Assembly: GCA_014379065.1 (NCBI GenBank)
Contig: JACMMM010000379.1
Coordinates: 1 to 16,600, forward strand
Source: Saprospiraceae bacterium
GTDB taxonomy: Bacteria; Bacteroidota; Bacteroidia; Chitinophagales; Saprospiraceae
DNA: 16,600 bases
Reading direction: 5' to 3'
Shown here in pieces: positions 9,495 to 16,525 of this stretch (positions within the stretch are counted from its first letter, which is position 1; every line of letters starts with the position of its first letter). Both the position numbers and the translations under genes were made by a program. A model generated the notes under the pieces. The model was not told the DNA's origin. It ran no database searches and saw only the letters and a program-made list of their open reading frames with translations.

Positions 9495-9696
9495 ATTGGA
9501 CGTTGGACTGCTGACCATTGACTTTTGGCCGTTGACTGTTGACTTTTGGCCGTTGACTGTTGACTTTTGGCCGTTGACTGTTGACCATCCGTGATTGTGA
9601 ACAAATCAGTCAATGGTCAAGAGTCAACGGTCAAAAGTCAACGGTCAAGAGTCAACGGTCAAAAGTCAATGGTCAAAAGTCAACGGTCAAAAGTCA
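9495..9696. repeat. Palindromic array of degenerate heptamers upstream of mutS2
   Basis: The left half reads as tandem heptamers TTGACTT, TTGGCCG and TTGACTG, with three near-identical 21-base copies between about 9529 and 9591. After a spacer (about 9592-9611) the right half repeats the complement (GTCAACG, GTCAAAA, GTCAAGA) to 9696. In RNA the two halves would form a long imperfect stem. It lies directly in front of the mutS2 start and supplies the spurious N-terminal extension of that frame. No spacers of CRISPR type are present. Confidence 0.85.
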
Positions 9697-9748
9697 ATGC
9701 AAAATTACCGCCCTCAAACAAATCGCCGGGCAGGAAGTTCCAATCAGC

Positions 9749-9769
9749 GCTAAAAACCTAATTTTTAGC
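9749..9769. terminator. Small AT-rich hairpin downstream of the peptidoglycan-binding gene
   Basis: Arms GCTAAAAA and TTTTTAGC pair perfectly around a five-base loop. It is about 80 bases past the end of the minus-strand gene at 9851 and could end that operon. The stem is weak in G and C, so the call is tentative. Confidence 0.35.
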
Positions 9770-9786
9770 CACCTTTAGATAGAATA

Positions 9787-9846
9787 TGATCTCCAAAAAC
9801 CGCGTAGCGGTGACATTTTGGTAGCCGCATGGCGGCGGCGTTTTGG
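9787..9846. repeat. Short GC-rich palindromic elements after the peptidoglycan-binding gene
   Basis: Two small hairpins, ACCGC-GTA-GCGGT-like (around 9799-9811) and GCCGC-ATG-GCGGC-like (around 9824-9836), are linked by ATTTTGGTA and followed by GTTTTGGTT. This looks like a REP-type intergenic repeat. Copy number in the genome cannot be judged from one window. Confidence 0.4.
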
Positions 9847-9850
9847 TTGT

Positions 9851-10837
9851 CTAAATTGGCTCTTCCCGCGCCAAATCGTCGCCCGCAATAATGGTCGTGA
9901 TAAATAGGTAGCCTCGGTTTTGACGGTAGCGTTCGTCTTCTTGTATGATGTTGAGAAAGGACAGGTGCCAAGCCCAGCGCCGCCCCACAAAGCATCCTGC
10001 GCTATACGAGTCCACGAATTCTGGAGCTGTGCCACGGTGGGTGGAGTGTTGATTTATACCAAACGATTTGCCAATGTCAATTGGGTCGCGAGAACTTCGG
10101 AAGCCGTCTTTGTTGAGGTCGCGGTGGAGGCGCACTTTCTCTCGTTGTACCAGAGCAGGTTGTTCGCCTTTGTGCATTCCCACGACCCAAGCTTTGTATT
10201 GGCCGAAAGCAATACGGGCAGCGCCCTTAGGGTTGAGCGGATGCCAAGTGTAGTGGCTGCCAGGCTCGGTGGTCGCCTGATCGTTTACCAGCATTTCGGG
10301 GCGACCGTTGGGAGCGATCCGAAAAACAATGCGGCGGTCGTTCCACTGGTTAAAAGTATCCGAATTCAGGGTGCCGTTGGGGTTCATGCCTTCTACATAC
10401 ACGATGTTGCGCATGCGTGGGCTTCTCGCAATCCAGTATCCTTTCGCTTGCATGTAGCGGAGTATGCGTTTTGCTAGTCGGGTGGAAGCAGTGTCGTCAG
10501 AAGCGTTGCCAAATTCTATGGGCAAAAAAGTGTCTGGTCGGGCAGCTTCCAACACCTCCAAAATATTGACAGTCAATTGTTTTTCAATATAGGGAAGGTT
10601 CGCTAATCTGCAAAATTCAAAAATAGCCGCACGGCTGTTGGCACCAATTACGCCATCGCCTTTCCCGATGGGGCCAAAGGCTGTCACAAGGTCGCCCCCG
10701 ATTTCAGGGTCCAGGATTCCCAGATCGCAAAGGCGTGTCTGCAGCTCTTTCGCAGCGAGGCGATTGTCTGGGAAATTGAGTTCGTCGGTGGTGATGGTAC
10801 GACCGTTTTCGATTATTTGCCGGAGAGAGGTGAACAT
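9851..10837 (-). CDS. Peptidoglycan-binding protein with YkuD-like His/Cys C-terminal domain
   Basis: The 328-residue protein begins with a peptidoglycan-binding-like helical domain (about 25-85: KELQTRLCDLG ... DGVIGANSRAAIFEFCRL). The middle domain (about 115-235) is of unknown fold. A C-terminal domain holds GINQHSTHRG (His264, His267) and SAGCFVGRRW (Cys282). This His...SxGC spacing resembles L,D-transpeptidase (YkuD)-like and phage cell-wall enzymes, so cutting or joining peptidoglycan crosslinks is plausible. DLNKDGFRSSRDP at 240-252 looks like an EF-hand calcium loop just before the active-site region. No signal peptide is seen, as in phage lysins. It starts 12 bases after the pseudo-subtilase and is probably co-transcribed. 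In an eCIS-like locus it could help release particles or penetrate the wall. The enzymatic class is moderately sure; the role is inference. Confidence 0.7.
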   Translation of the reverse strand: MFTSLRQIIENGRTITTDELNFPDNRLAAKELQTRLCDLGILDPEIGGDLVTAFGPIGKGDGVIGANSRAAIFEFCRLANLPYIEKQLTVNILEVLEAARPDTFLPIEFGNASDDTASTRLAKRILRYMQAKGYWIARSPRMRNIVYVEGMNPNGTLNSDTFNQWNDRRIVFRIAPNGRPEMLVNDQATTEPGSHYTWHPLNPKGAARIAFGQYKAWVVGMHKGEQPALVQREKVRLHRDLNKDGFRSSRDPIDIGKSFGINQHSTHRGTAPEFVDSYSAGCFVGRRWAWHLSFLNIIQEDERYRQNRGYLFITTIIAGDDLAREEPI

Positions 10838-10849
10838 GGTTGTATGGAA

Positions 10850-12517
10850 TTAATTCATTAGTCTTTCCAGAACTGCTTGCGGGTTCAAAATTCCGTGCCC
10901 CATTTCCGTGTCTTTTCCTTTGTTGATGCCTTCGTAATAGGCTGAATCACGCAAGAATGCTGCAATGTCGGCGGGACTATAAACTTCATTGTGTTGCTTT
11001 TCCCATTGTCGAATGAGTGCCACAAAACCTGCCGCATAAGCCGTGGCGATGGCGGTGTTTTTCAAATTCGCTCCATAGCCCTGTTGTAGATCAGAGGTGT
11101 TCAAGCCTTCACCAGGTGCGAGAAAATCGAGGTGATAACTTTTTGCGGAAAAATCAGAACGCCGGTTAAAGGAGTGATGTGCCCCTACAGAAATCACCCC
11201 TTCCAGCGCAGCTGGAAACCTGTCTTCTGGTTTGCGCTCGGAAGAATTTCCCACCGGAGCGAGCAGCACCATATTGACATCGAGTGCTCGGGCAATTACA
11301 TCGCCCAACTGTTGCTTTTGCAGCTCAGAAAGTTCAAGAAAATCTACCAGCAAGGCTGCCACATCGGCTTTTTGTGCAATGGCCCATTCCAGGCCCGAGA
11401 TGAGGCTTTCGGGGGTGATGTCGTTGGGTGTAGAACCAATTTTCCCGAGGAGCAATTTCGCCTGAGGCGCAACCCCATAGGCAATATGCCCTTTCCCGGC
11501 GGCAACGATGGCTGCTTGTGTGCCAAGGCCATGGGAATCCCCAAAGGGTTGATTTTCAAATATATTGGCAAAAACTGGCGCGGGTATTCCCAATAAATCG
11601 GGATGCTGTGGGTCAGCTCCCGTGCTTAAAAGTGCGATCGTGACTCCACGCCCGGTAAGGCGCTTTTCCTGCCACCAATGGCTGGGAATTTGTCCGGCTT
11701 CATGACCCCAGTTGAGCCGTTGCGCACGGGGCGCGAGCAGTTCAGGTGGCGAGGTTGCGGGGGCGTTCGCAAGGGATTGTGTAATGGTTTGGATTGATTC
11801 AAAAACAATGCCTTCTGCCACTGGTGCTGCCACGGCTTCTGCTACTGGTGCTGCCACCGCTACTGCCACGGCTTCTGCTACTGGTGCTGCCACCGCCACT
11901 GCCACCGCTTCTGCTACTGGTGCCGCCACCGCTACTGCCACGGCTTCTGCTACTGGTGCCGCCACTGCCACTGCCACGGCTTCTGCTACTGGTGCCGCTG
12001 TCGCCACTGCCACCGCTTCTGCTACGGGCACTACTACTGCCACTGCTTCTGCCACTACTTCTGCTACCGTTTGGGCCTTTGAGGCTCCCACAGCAGGCTG
12101 GGTAGGTTCATCGAGTGAACGCCATTCGCCTTCAGGCACGTTGGCATGAGCGAAACTATCATCATCCGGGACGGGCAGTGCCACAAGATCGGCAGCCGGC
12201 ACGGGCGGATGTATGGGTTCGGGGGGGGGTAGGGGGGGCGGCGGAAGTTGCAGGACTGCAATAGGCCGCGGTATCAATGGGGCGGGCTGAGGCGGAGGTG
12301 CTTCTGCTTCTGGCATCACCGCTTCGGTTTCGCCGGCCCAATAGTACCAGCCATTGTGGTCGCGCCACCAACGGTTGTCGCCGTTCAAAGCCGCGCCTTC
12401 GTGGATCACACCATCCACTTCGAGCAGGGTGTTGGCATACACCACGCCAAGCGGGGCGGCTCCGAGCGCATGGTGGTCGCTGCGGATGTTTGTGACTTTG
12501 CGGAATCTTATTTTCAT
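10850..12517 (-). CDS. SH3-domain/subtilase-fold fusion, apparently catalytically dead
   Basis: The 555-residue protein has a bacterial SH3-like domain at 1-65 (VTNIRSDHHALG ... NRWWRDHNGWYYWAGETEA), proline-rich stretches (73-117), a 12-residue repeat tract (164-235) and a peptidase S8-like fold (about 285-553). The fold is clear from VTIALLSTGADPQHPDL, GVAPQAKLLLGKI, PVGNSS, VISVGA and the final NTAIATAYAAGFVALI block. The three catalytic positions are changed. Ser298 replaces Asp in the DTG motif, Leu331 replaces His in the HGT motif (LGTQ; a nearby His329 does not align well) and Ala489 replaces Ser in GTSMA. The oxyanion Asn (424) remains. It is most likely a binding or scaffold pseudoprotease. 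The frame is open upstream to 12625, but that part is heptamer-derived; the ATG at 12517 starts the SH3 domain. No signal peptide is visible. The gene sits between the membrane-protein and peptidoglycan-binding genes. Confidence 0.82.
   Translation of the reverse strand: MKIRFRKVTNIRSDHHALGAAPLGVVYANTLLEVDGVIHEGAALNGDNRWWRDHNGWYYWAGETEAVMPEAEAPPPQPAPLIPRPIAVLQLPPPPLPPPEPIHPPVPAADLVALPVPDDDSFAHANVPEGEWRSLDEPTQPAVGASKAQTVAEVVAEAVAVVVPVAEAVAVATAAPVAEAVAVAVAAPVAEAVAVAVAAPVAEAVAVAVAAPVAEAVAVAVAAPVAEAVAAPVAEGIVFESIQTITQSLANAPATSPPELLAPRAQRLNWGHEAGQIPSHWWQEKRLTGRGVTIALLSTGADPQHPDLLGIPAPVFANIFENQPFGDSHGLGTQAAIVAAGKGHIAYGVAPQAKLLLGKIGSTPNDITPESLISGLEWAIAQKADVAALLVDFLELSELQKQQLGDVIARALDVNMVLLAPVGNSSERKPEDRFPAALEGVISVGAHHSFNRRSDFSAKSYHLDFLAPGEGLNTSDLQQGYGANLKNTAIATAYAAGFVALIRQWEKQHNEVYSPADIAAFLRDSAYYEGINKGKDTEMGHGILNPQAVLERLMN
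11825..12028 (-). repeat. 36-base in-frame tandem repeat coding for PVAEAVAVAVAA
   Basis: Five 12-residue units (starting at residues 164, 176, 188, 200 and 212 of the pseudo-subtilase) are followed by an 8-residue short unit at 224. Units are nearly identical at DNA level. The tract links the proline-rich region to the subtilase fold and is probably an elongated alanine/valine-rich spacer. It is likely to vary in length between strains. Confidence 0.9.
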
Positions 12518-12523
12518 GGGTGT

Positions 12524-12633
12524 TCGACTTTGGATGTTGGACTTTGGATGATGGACTTTGGACTTTGGACAATGGACGTTGGACATTGCAGATGACAAGT
12601 CAAACGTCCATTGTCCAACGTCCAAGCTCCAAC
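12524..12633. repeat. Palindromic TTGGACN heptamer array between membrane-protein and pseudo-subtilase genes
   Basis: Heptamers such as TTGGACT, TTGGATG, ATGGACT and TTGGACA fill the left side and their complements fill the right. A 29-base imperfect stem pairs 12550-12578 with 12605-12633. It occupies the whole gap between the two minus-strand genes and touches the membrane-protein stop codon. Its heptamer differs from the one upstream of mutS2, but the architecture is the same. Confidence 0.85.
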
Positions 12634-13622
12634 TATCCTACTGGGGCATCGGTGCGGTCAGAGCCAGCGGATTTCATCTCAAATGAAGTGACGGGTTTAG
12701 TTTCGGTTTTGCCACCGCTACTGTTGGCGATACTTTTATCGCTATCCCCTGAGGAGCTGCCTTTCAGCGCGAGCAATTTACGCAGCATTTCAAACCAGAA
12801 CGGAGCGCCCATGGTGACGGCCACCCCTGTGAGCAACCATCCGGCGATTTTGCTTAACCATTCCCACCAGTTGGCAGGTTGGGATTGCCCCCAGCCAAGG
12901 CCGAGGGGCGACTGGATGGTTTCTATATACGTGGTTCTTATGGAGTCGTAGTTGGCTTTGGCCGTCGCCGAGTCGCGCGGTGGGGCGTTGATGGGCCGGA
13001 TGCGCGCCGTATCCGCTGAAATGGAAAATTTTTCTGCGGCGCCCACGATCTCATCGCGTAGAGCAGCATTGGCAGATAGGCTTTGGTAAATTTGAATGGT
13101 ATCTGCATTAAGCACAGCAGCCAGCAAGGTGCCAAAAAAGAAGAGCCGCCATTTGGTATGATCGGCAAACCAATCTTTGGCACGTGCCATCACGTCATCA
13201 AACCAGTCCTCCACTTTTTTTTGGAAGACAGCTATGTCGCCGCCGGATTGTCGCCAAAGGAAATCGAGCACCTTGCGAAAGTCCGCATTTTCTATCAAGT
13301 TGATGCGCTCTGGCACGCTCAAATTACTGTTTCGGGGTGAGAGTATATCCGCCAAAATATTGCTAAATGTGCCTTTTTCAACCCAAATGGGCAATTTGAG
13401 TTTAGAAAGAGGCTTGCTGGCAGATGAAAGTTGGCGGAAGTATGAGTGGTCGTAAAACTTGTCGCACACGTCTTTGCCCAACATGATTTCGAGGGTGTTG
13501 CGCAGGTGTTTGCCTCGGGAAGAATTGGCCGCGTGATAGACTTCAACCACTGCCGAAGTGAGCATGCTAAACAGGAGCAGCACGAATACGATGCCGATGA
13601 TGATGGATAGAATTGCGAGCAT
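12633..13622 (-). CDS. Three-segment membrane protein of an eCIS-type accessory module
   Basis: The 329-residue protein has a strongly hydrophobic N terminus (about residues 2-24, LAILSIIIGIVFVLLLF). A second hydrophobic segment lies at about 158-174 (WRLFFFGTLLAAVLNAD) and a third at about 258-278 (KIAGWLLTGVAVTMGAPFWF). A polar soluble part (about 30-155) lies between the first two, and a serine- and glycine-rich, disordered tail ends the protein. The GAPFWFEML motif near the last segment matches a family I recall beside eCIS AAA+ ATPases in several phyla; its function is not established. It is flanked by the ATPase gene upstream and the pseudo-subtilase downstream, with palindromic repeats in both gaps. 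It could anchor or release particles at the inner membrane, which is inference only. Confidence 0.72.
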   Translation of the reverse strand: MLAILSIIIGIVFVLLLFSMLTSAVVEVYHAANSSRGKHLRNTLEIMLGKDVCDKFYDHSYFRQLSSASKPLSKLKLPIWVEKGTFSNILADILSPRNSNLSVPERINLIENADFRKVLDFLWRQSGGDIAVFQKKVEDWFDDVMARAKDWFADHTKWRLFFFGTLLAAVLNADTIQIYQSLSANAALRDEIVGAAEKFSISADTARIRPINAPPRDSATAKANYDSIRTTYIETIQSPLGLGWGQSQPANWWEWLSKIAGWLLTGVAVTMGAPFWFEMLRKLLALKGSSSGDSDKSIANSSGGKTETKPVTSFEMKSAGSDRTDAPVG

Positions 13623-13630
13623 AATGTTGG

Positions 13631-13702
13631 AGTGATATTGTGATATTGGGATATTGGGATATTGTGGAAATATCTGAATATCACAATATCCAAATATCTT
13701 AA
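13631..13702. repeat. Palindromic GATATT octamer array between ATPase and membrane-protein genes
   Basis: The left half has four 8-base units (GTGATATT twice, GGGATATT twice) and the right half carries complementary ATATCACAATATCC pieces. An imperfect hairpin can form across the centre. It fills most of the 91-base gap between the two minus-strand genes. Confidence 0.8.
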
Positions 13703-13713
13703 CAATTTTTGCG

Positions 13714-15033
13714 CTAAATTACCTTGTTTTCTTTTACAAATTCGCGGTTGATGCCTGCAATTAAATTTTCTGCCGAAATTACTTTCGTATGGGCGGCCAA
13801 GGCCTGCAAACAGCAGAAGTGGACGATGTTGACGATGTTGGAACCTGTGAGTTCGTATTTGGCGGCCACCTGTTTTAGGTCAATGGCAGCGTCTAATTGG
13901 ACAGCCGGCGGGAATGTTTTTTGCCAAAGGGTCAGCCGCTCTTCTGGCTTGGGCATGGGGAAATAAACCATAGTCTGAAAACGCCGTGTGAACGCATCGT
14001 CCATGTTACTCTTGAAATTAGAACAAAGGATGCTCAAGCCGCTGAATTCCTCTACACGCTGTAGCAGATACGACACCTCTTGGTTGGCAAATCGGTCGTG
14101 TGCATCTTTCACGTTGGTGCGCTTGCCAAACAGCGCATCGGCCTCGTCGAAGAACAGGATCCATTTTTTGTTTTCTGCACGCTCAAACATAGCGCTGAGA
14201 TTTTTCTCCGTCTCCCCGATGTACTTGGATACAAGCGAAGAAAGGTCAATGCGGTACACCTCGTGGCCCGTGAATTTGCCGAGTAAAGTGGCAGCCATGG
14301 TCTTGCCCGTACCAGGCGGGCCATAGAACAAGGCGCGAAATCCAGGCTTTAGTTTGCGGTGCATCTCCCAGTCGTAAAGCAGGGTGTCGTTGTGCTCGAT
14401 CCAGGTCTCGATTTCACGCAGTTGCTTCGAAGTCTGTTCGTTGAGAATCAGGTCGCTCCATTCCAATTCGGTCTGCAAGCGCTGTGCTGGGAAATTGCTG
14501 CTCAGTCTCGGCGCGGTCACATAGCCCAAGGTGAACAACTCCACGTACTCCGGGTCAAGAATGAGCCGACCACTTCCAATGGGTTCGCCGGGCTTCACTT
14601 CTTCGAGGTAGAGTATCCGTTCTTTGGAGAAAGCATGCCCGCTCCCAAATATCCGTTGAATATCCAAGCGACGAAACACATCCGTGCTACCGCCCAGCAG
14701 AAAATGCACCGTATCGCCCGTCGGCAAAAAGCCGCGATAGTTGGTTCCTTTCACCCCGCCGAGCGCGGGGAAATCGCCGCCATTGGGAAAAAACTCCTGC
14801 ATTACTTCGTCGAACATCTGCGGCTGCACGTGCGATACCATTCCTGCTAAAAGGGCAACAAATTCATCTATGCTCAGGCGTTTGTGCTGCACGAAACGAG
14901 TGAAGGGAGTGTCGTCGTCTTGCAGCACCGGCACGGGCGGCATGGCCACGCCGCTCTGCTTCAAATATTCGGCCAGGCGAAAGCGGAGCAGTTGGCGGAG
15001 GAAGAATAGGGAAAGGGTGAGGTTGGGCGACAT
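13714..15033 (-). CDS. AAA+ ATPase, eCIS-associated type
   Basis: The 439-residue protein has a non-catalytic N-terminal region (1-190) and a single classical AAA module (about 195-430). Visible motifs are Walker A GPPGTGKT (238-245), a pore-loop-like KYIGE (270-274), Walker B ILFFDEAD (292-299), sensor 1 Asn339 in CSNF, arginine fingers in FTRRF (349-352) and sensor 2 in TGSNIVNI (397-404). All residues needed for ATP hydrolysis look present. Related ATPases accompany contractile injection particles (Afp15/PVC15-like), where they are thought to act on assembly or on loading of particle parts. The next gene downstream is the membrane protein. Assignment to the AAA+ family is firm; the eCIS link rests on neighbourhood and recalled similarity. 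Confidence 0.88.
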   Translation of the reverse strand: MSPNLTLSLFFLRQLLRFRLAEYLKQSGVAMPPVPVLQDDDTPFTRFVQHKRLSIDEFVALLAGMVSHVQPQMFDEVMQEFFPNGGDFPALGGVKGTNYRGFLPTGDTVHFLLGGSTDVFRRLDIQRIFGSGHAFSKERILYLEEVKPGEPIGSGRLILDPEYVELFTLGYVTAPRLSSNFPAQRLQTELEWSDLILNEQTSKQLREIETWIEHNDTLLYDWEMHRKLKPGFRALFYGPPGTGKTMAATLLGKFTGHEVYRIDLSSLVSKYIGETEKNLSAMFERAENKKWILFFDEADALFGKRTNVKDAHDRFANQEVSYLLQRVEEFSGLSILCSNFKSNMDDAFTRRFQTMVYFPMPKPEERLTLWQKTFPPAVQLDAAIDLKQVAAKYELTGSNIVNIVHFCCLQALAAHTKVISAENLIAGINREFVKENKVI

Positions 15034-15105
15034 GGAGTGATGTTTATGTTGGATGAATTGGGAAAAGAATGTGTGGTAAATCTATATCCAATTCTTCTTA
15101 CCAAT

Positions 15106-15561
15106 CTACTTTGTCAAAATTTGCACTTTTATGGGTGGTAGTGTCGTGCTTTTATGCTTGAGAATCAAGATATATTCTCCCGGCTCAGGAAACAAGGCTT
15201 CTCCTAATGTTGCCCAAGTCATGGAAATTGTTTCTCCGGAAGGCAAAGCGGTCCATTTGGCCTCGCGTTTGCCATTGCCAATAGCCAGGCTCCAAGGTTT
15301 AGATGGGATATCATTTACATAAAGTTCTGCCAGATGAAGTTCTGGATCCGCAATGGATGCTCCATGATTTGTAGCAGAAATTGTCACCTTAAACTGATCA
15401 CGCTCTAATAGGGATAGGTTTAAGGGCGAAGCATTGAGTTCGATAAGCATATCTTTTTTCTTCACTTTAGACACAGTTTGATACTTAGCGCAACCCGTAA
15501 ACATGACCATAGTATATGCCAGAAGGAATACGGAAAATGCTATATTAGCGGACACTTTCAT
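15106..15561 (-). CDS. Small predicted lipoprotein
   Basis: The ATG at 15561 gives 151 residues with a hydrophobic leader (FSVFLLAYTMVMF) and a lipobox-like FTGC, so Cys24 would be lipidated. The rest is predicted to be beta-rich (VTISATNHG, EPGEYILILKH) and Ig-like. A GTG ten codons earlier (15591) would overlap the previous gene and spoil the leader length, so it was not used. The gene starts 13 bases after the FF-tagged protein gene, so the pair is probably co-transcribed. The family is not recognised. It could be an immunity-type or tethering partner of the upstream product, but nothing in the sequence proves this. Confidence 0.72.
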   Translation of the reverse strand: MKVSANIAFSVFLLAYTMVMFTGCAKYQTVSKVKKKDMLIELNASPLNLSLLERDQFKVTISATNHGASIADPELHLAELYVNDIPSKPWSLAIGNGKREAKWTALPSGETISMTWATLGEALFPEPGEYILILKHKSTTLPPIKVQILTK

Positions 15562-15574
15562 GGAAAAAATAGTC

Positions 15575-16525
15575 TTAAGGAGTACGTTCACATGAAGTAG
15601 TAGCTTTGGTAATTGTAATCTTCCCTTTTTTATTTACCATTGTAAAAGATTGCGTAACATCCTTTTTAAATTTTTCGCCATCACCGCTTTCCGTTTTTAC
15701 GCGGAATTTGTTCGGTATTACCCAAACAAAAGTTCCTTTTTCCCAAGGGGTATATGGATCGTTGGTACGGGCATTGTCGAGTGCTGAATCTTGATTGTTT
15801 TCCTGAATTGATGTAAATGTGTCGCCAGAATCGTGTTTTAGCTGTTCATCTGTATAATGTTTGCGATAGTAGCCTGTAATATCGGTGGCTTTATCTGAAA
15901 CCTCCTTGGCTTCACAGTTCCCAAACGAAACTTTTTTGGGCAAATAATGAAACCTCAAAGACATCCCTGCACCAGCAACCCCTTTCTTGAAATCAGTATG
16001 ATCAGATTTCTTTTTGCCTATTATATCTTCAGGCTCTATTGTCTTCATGGTTACTTTGTCTTGTTTGCCGCCAATTTCAAGTATTATGTCCGTCGTGTTT
16101 GCCCGCTCCGGTGCTGTCCATTTTAGCACTTTTTTATTTGCTTCGATCAGTGGCGTGCCATTGCTTGCCGACCAATTTCCTGCAGCGTTCCCCGCAAATT
16201 CAACTACTTCTCCAATACCAACAGTTTTACGGGTATTGGCAGCACCATTAGGCGCCTTAAACAAGGTCTTATGGGTAATAACAGGCTTTGGGGCAACTAT
16301 TGGAGCCGGGGGTGTTGGGCCGGGTTTGGGTGCCGCCGAGGGCGCTGGCGAAGTTGCTGTTGCTTCCTTTCCGCCTGTTTGCTGTGCCGAACGATATGCT
16401 TCGGGAGCAGCGGCGAAAAAACTGCCCTCAGCACTGCGTTCACTCCTTGCAGCAGCAGGCTGGAAAAAGGGCTGGGTATTTCCAGAATTGCGATGGATGC
16501 AGCGGCGATACATTTTGGGACGCAT
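15575..16525 (-). CDS. FF-tagged eCIS-associated protein, possible cargo or adaptor
   Basis: The 316-residue protein starts with a basic N terminus and two phenylalanine-pair motifs (PFFQPAAA at 19-26 and SFFAAAPE at 35-42). A proline/alanine linker (58-82) and an Ig-like beta domain (about 85-162, VGIGEVVEFAG ... KVLKWTAPE) follow. The C-terminal part (about 163-312) has GAGMSLRFHYLP, VSFGNCEAKEVS, GYYRKHY, HDSGDTFTSI and FVWVIPNKFRVK. I recall this C-terminal pattern and FFQPA-like N termini in proteins coded near eCIS loci, often joined to a DUF4157 domain. No HExxH motif is present here. No signal peptide is seen. The ATG at 16525 was chosen over an internal Met5; both keep the tag. It is the first gene of the visible minus-strand run. 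It is more AT-rich in its second half. Confidence 0.72.
   Translation of the reverse strand: MRPKMYRRCIHRNSGNTQPFFQPAAARSERSAEGSFFAAAPEAYRSAQQTGGKEATATSPAPSAAPKPGPTPPAPIVAPKPVITHKTLFKAPNGAANTRKTVGIGEVVEFAGNAAGNWSASNGTPLIEANKKVLKWTAPERANTTDIILEIGGKQDKVTMKTIEPEDIIGKKKSDHTDFKKGVAGAGMSLRFHYLPKKVSFGNCEAKEVSDKATDITGYYRKHYTDEQLKHDSGDTFTSIQENNQDSALDNARTNDPYTPWEKGTFVWVIPNKFRVKTESGDGEKFKKDVTQSFTMVNKKGKITITKATTSCERTP

Noticed and set aside
9527..9696. Regular repeats that might suggest a CRISPR array.
   Set aside because: Units are 7-21 bases with no unique spacers, and the two halves are inverted relative to each other; no cas genes are present.
9700..9707. TAATTTTG on the minus strand, matching the Bacteroidota -7 consensus upstream of mutS2.
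   Set aside because: No TTG-type element was found at the right distance, and it would leave a leader of about 200 bases through the heptamer array.
9920..10477. A 185-codon plus-strand open frame.
   Set aside because: It is opposite the peptidoglycan-binding gene, whose domains are recognisable; the plus frame shows none.
11712..12149. Plus-strand open frame with Ala/Thr-rich repeats.
   Set aside because: It is the reverse reading of the 36-base repeats in the pseudo-subtilase gene; no start signal or domain supports it.
15055..15094. GAATTGG and CCAATTC as a possible terminator between the lipoprotein and ATPase genes.
   Set aside because: Only seven base pairs with a 26-base loop and no T-run; too weak to call.
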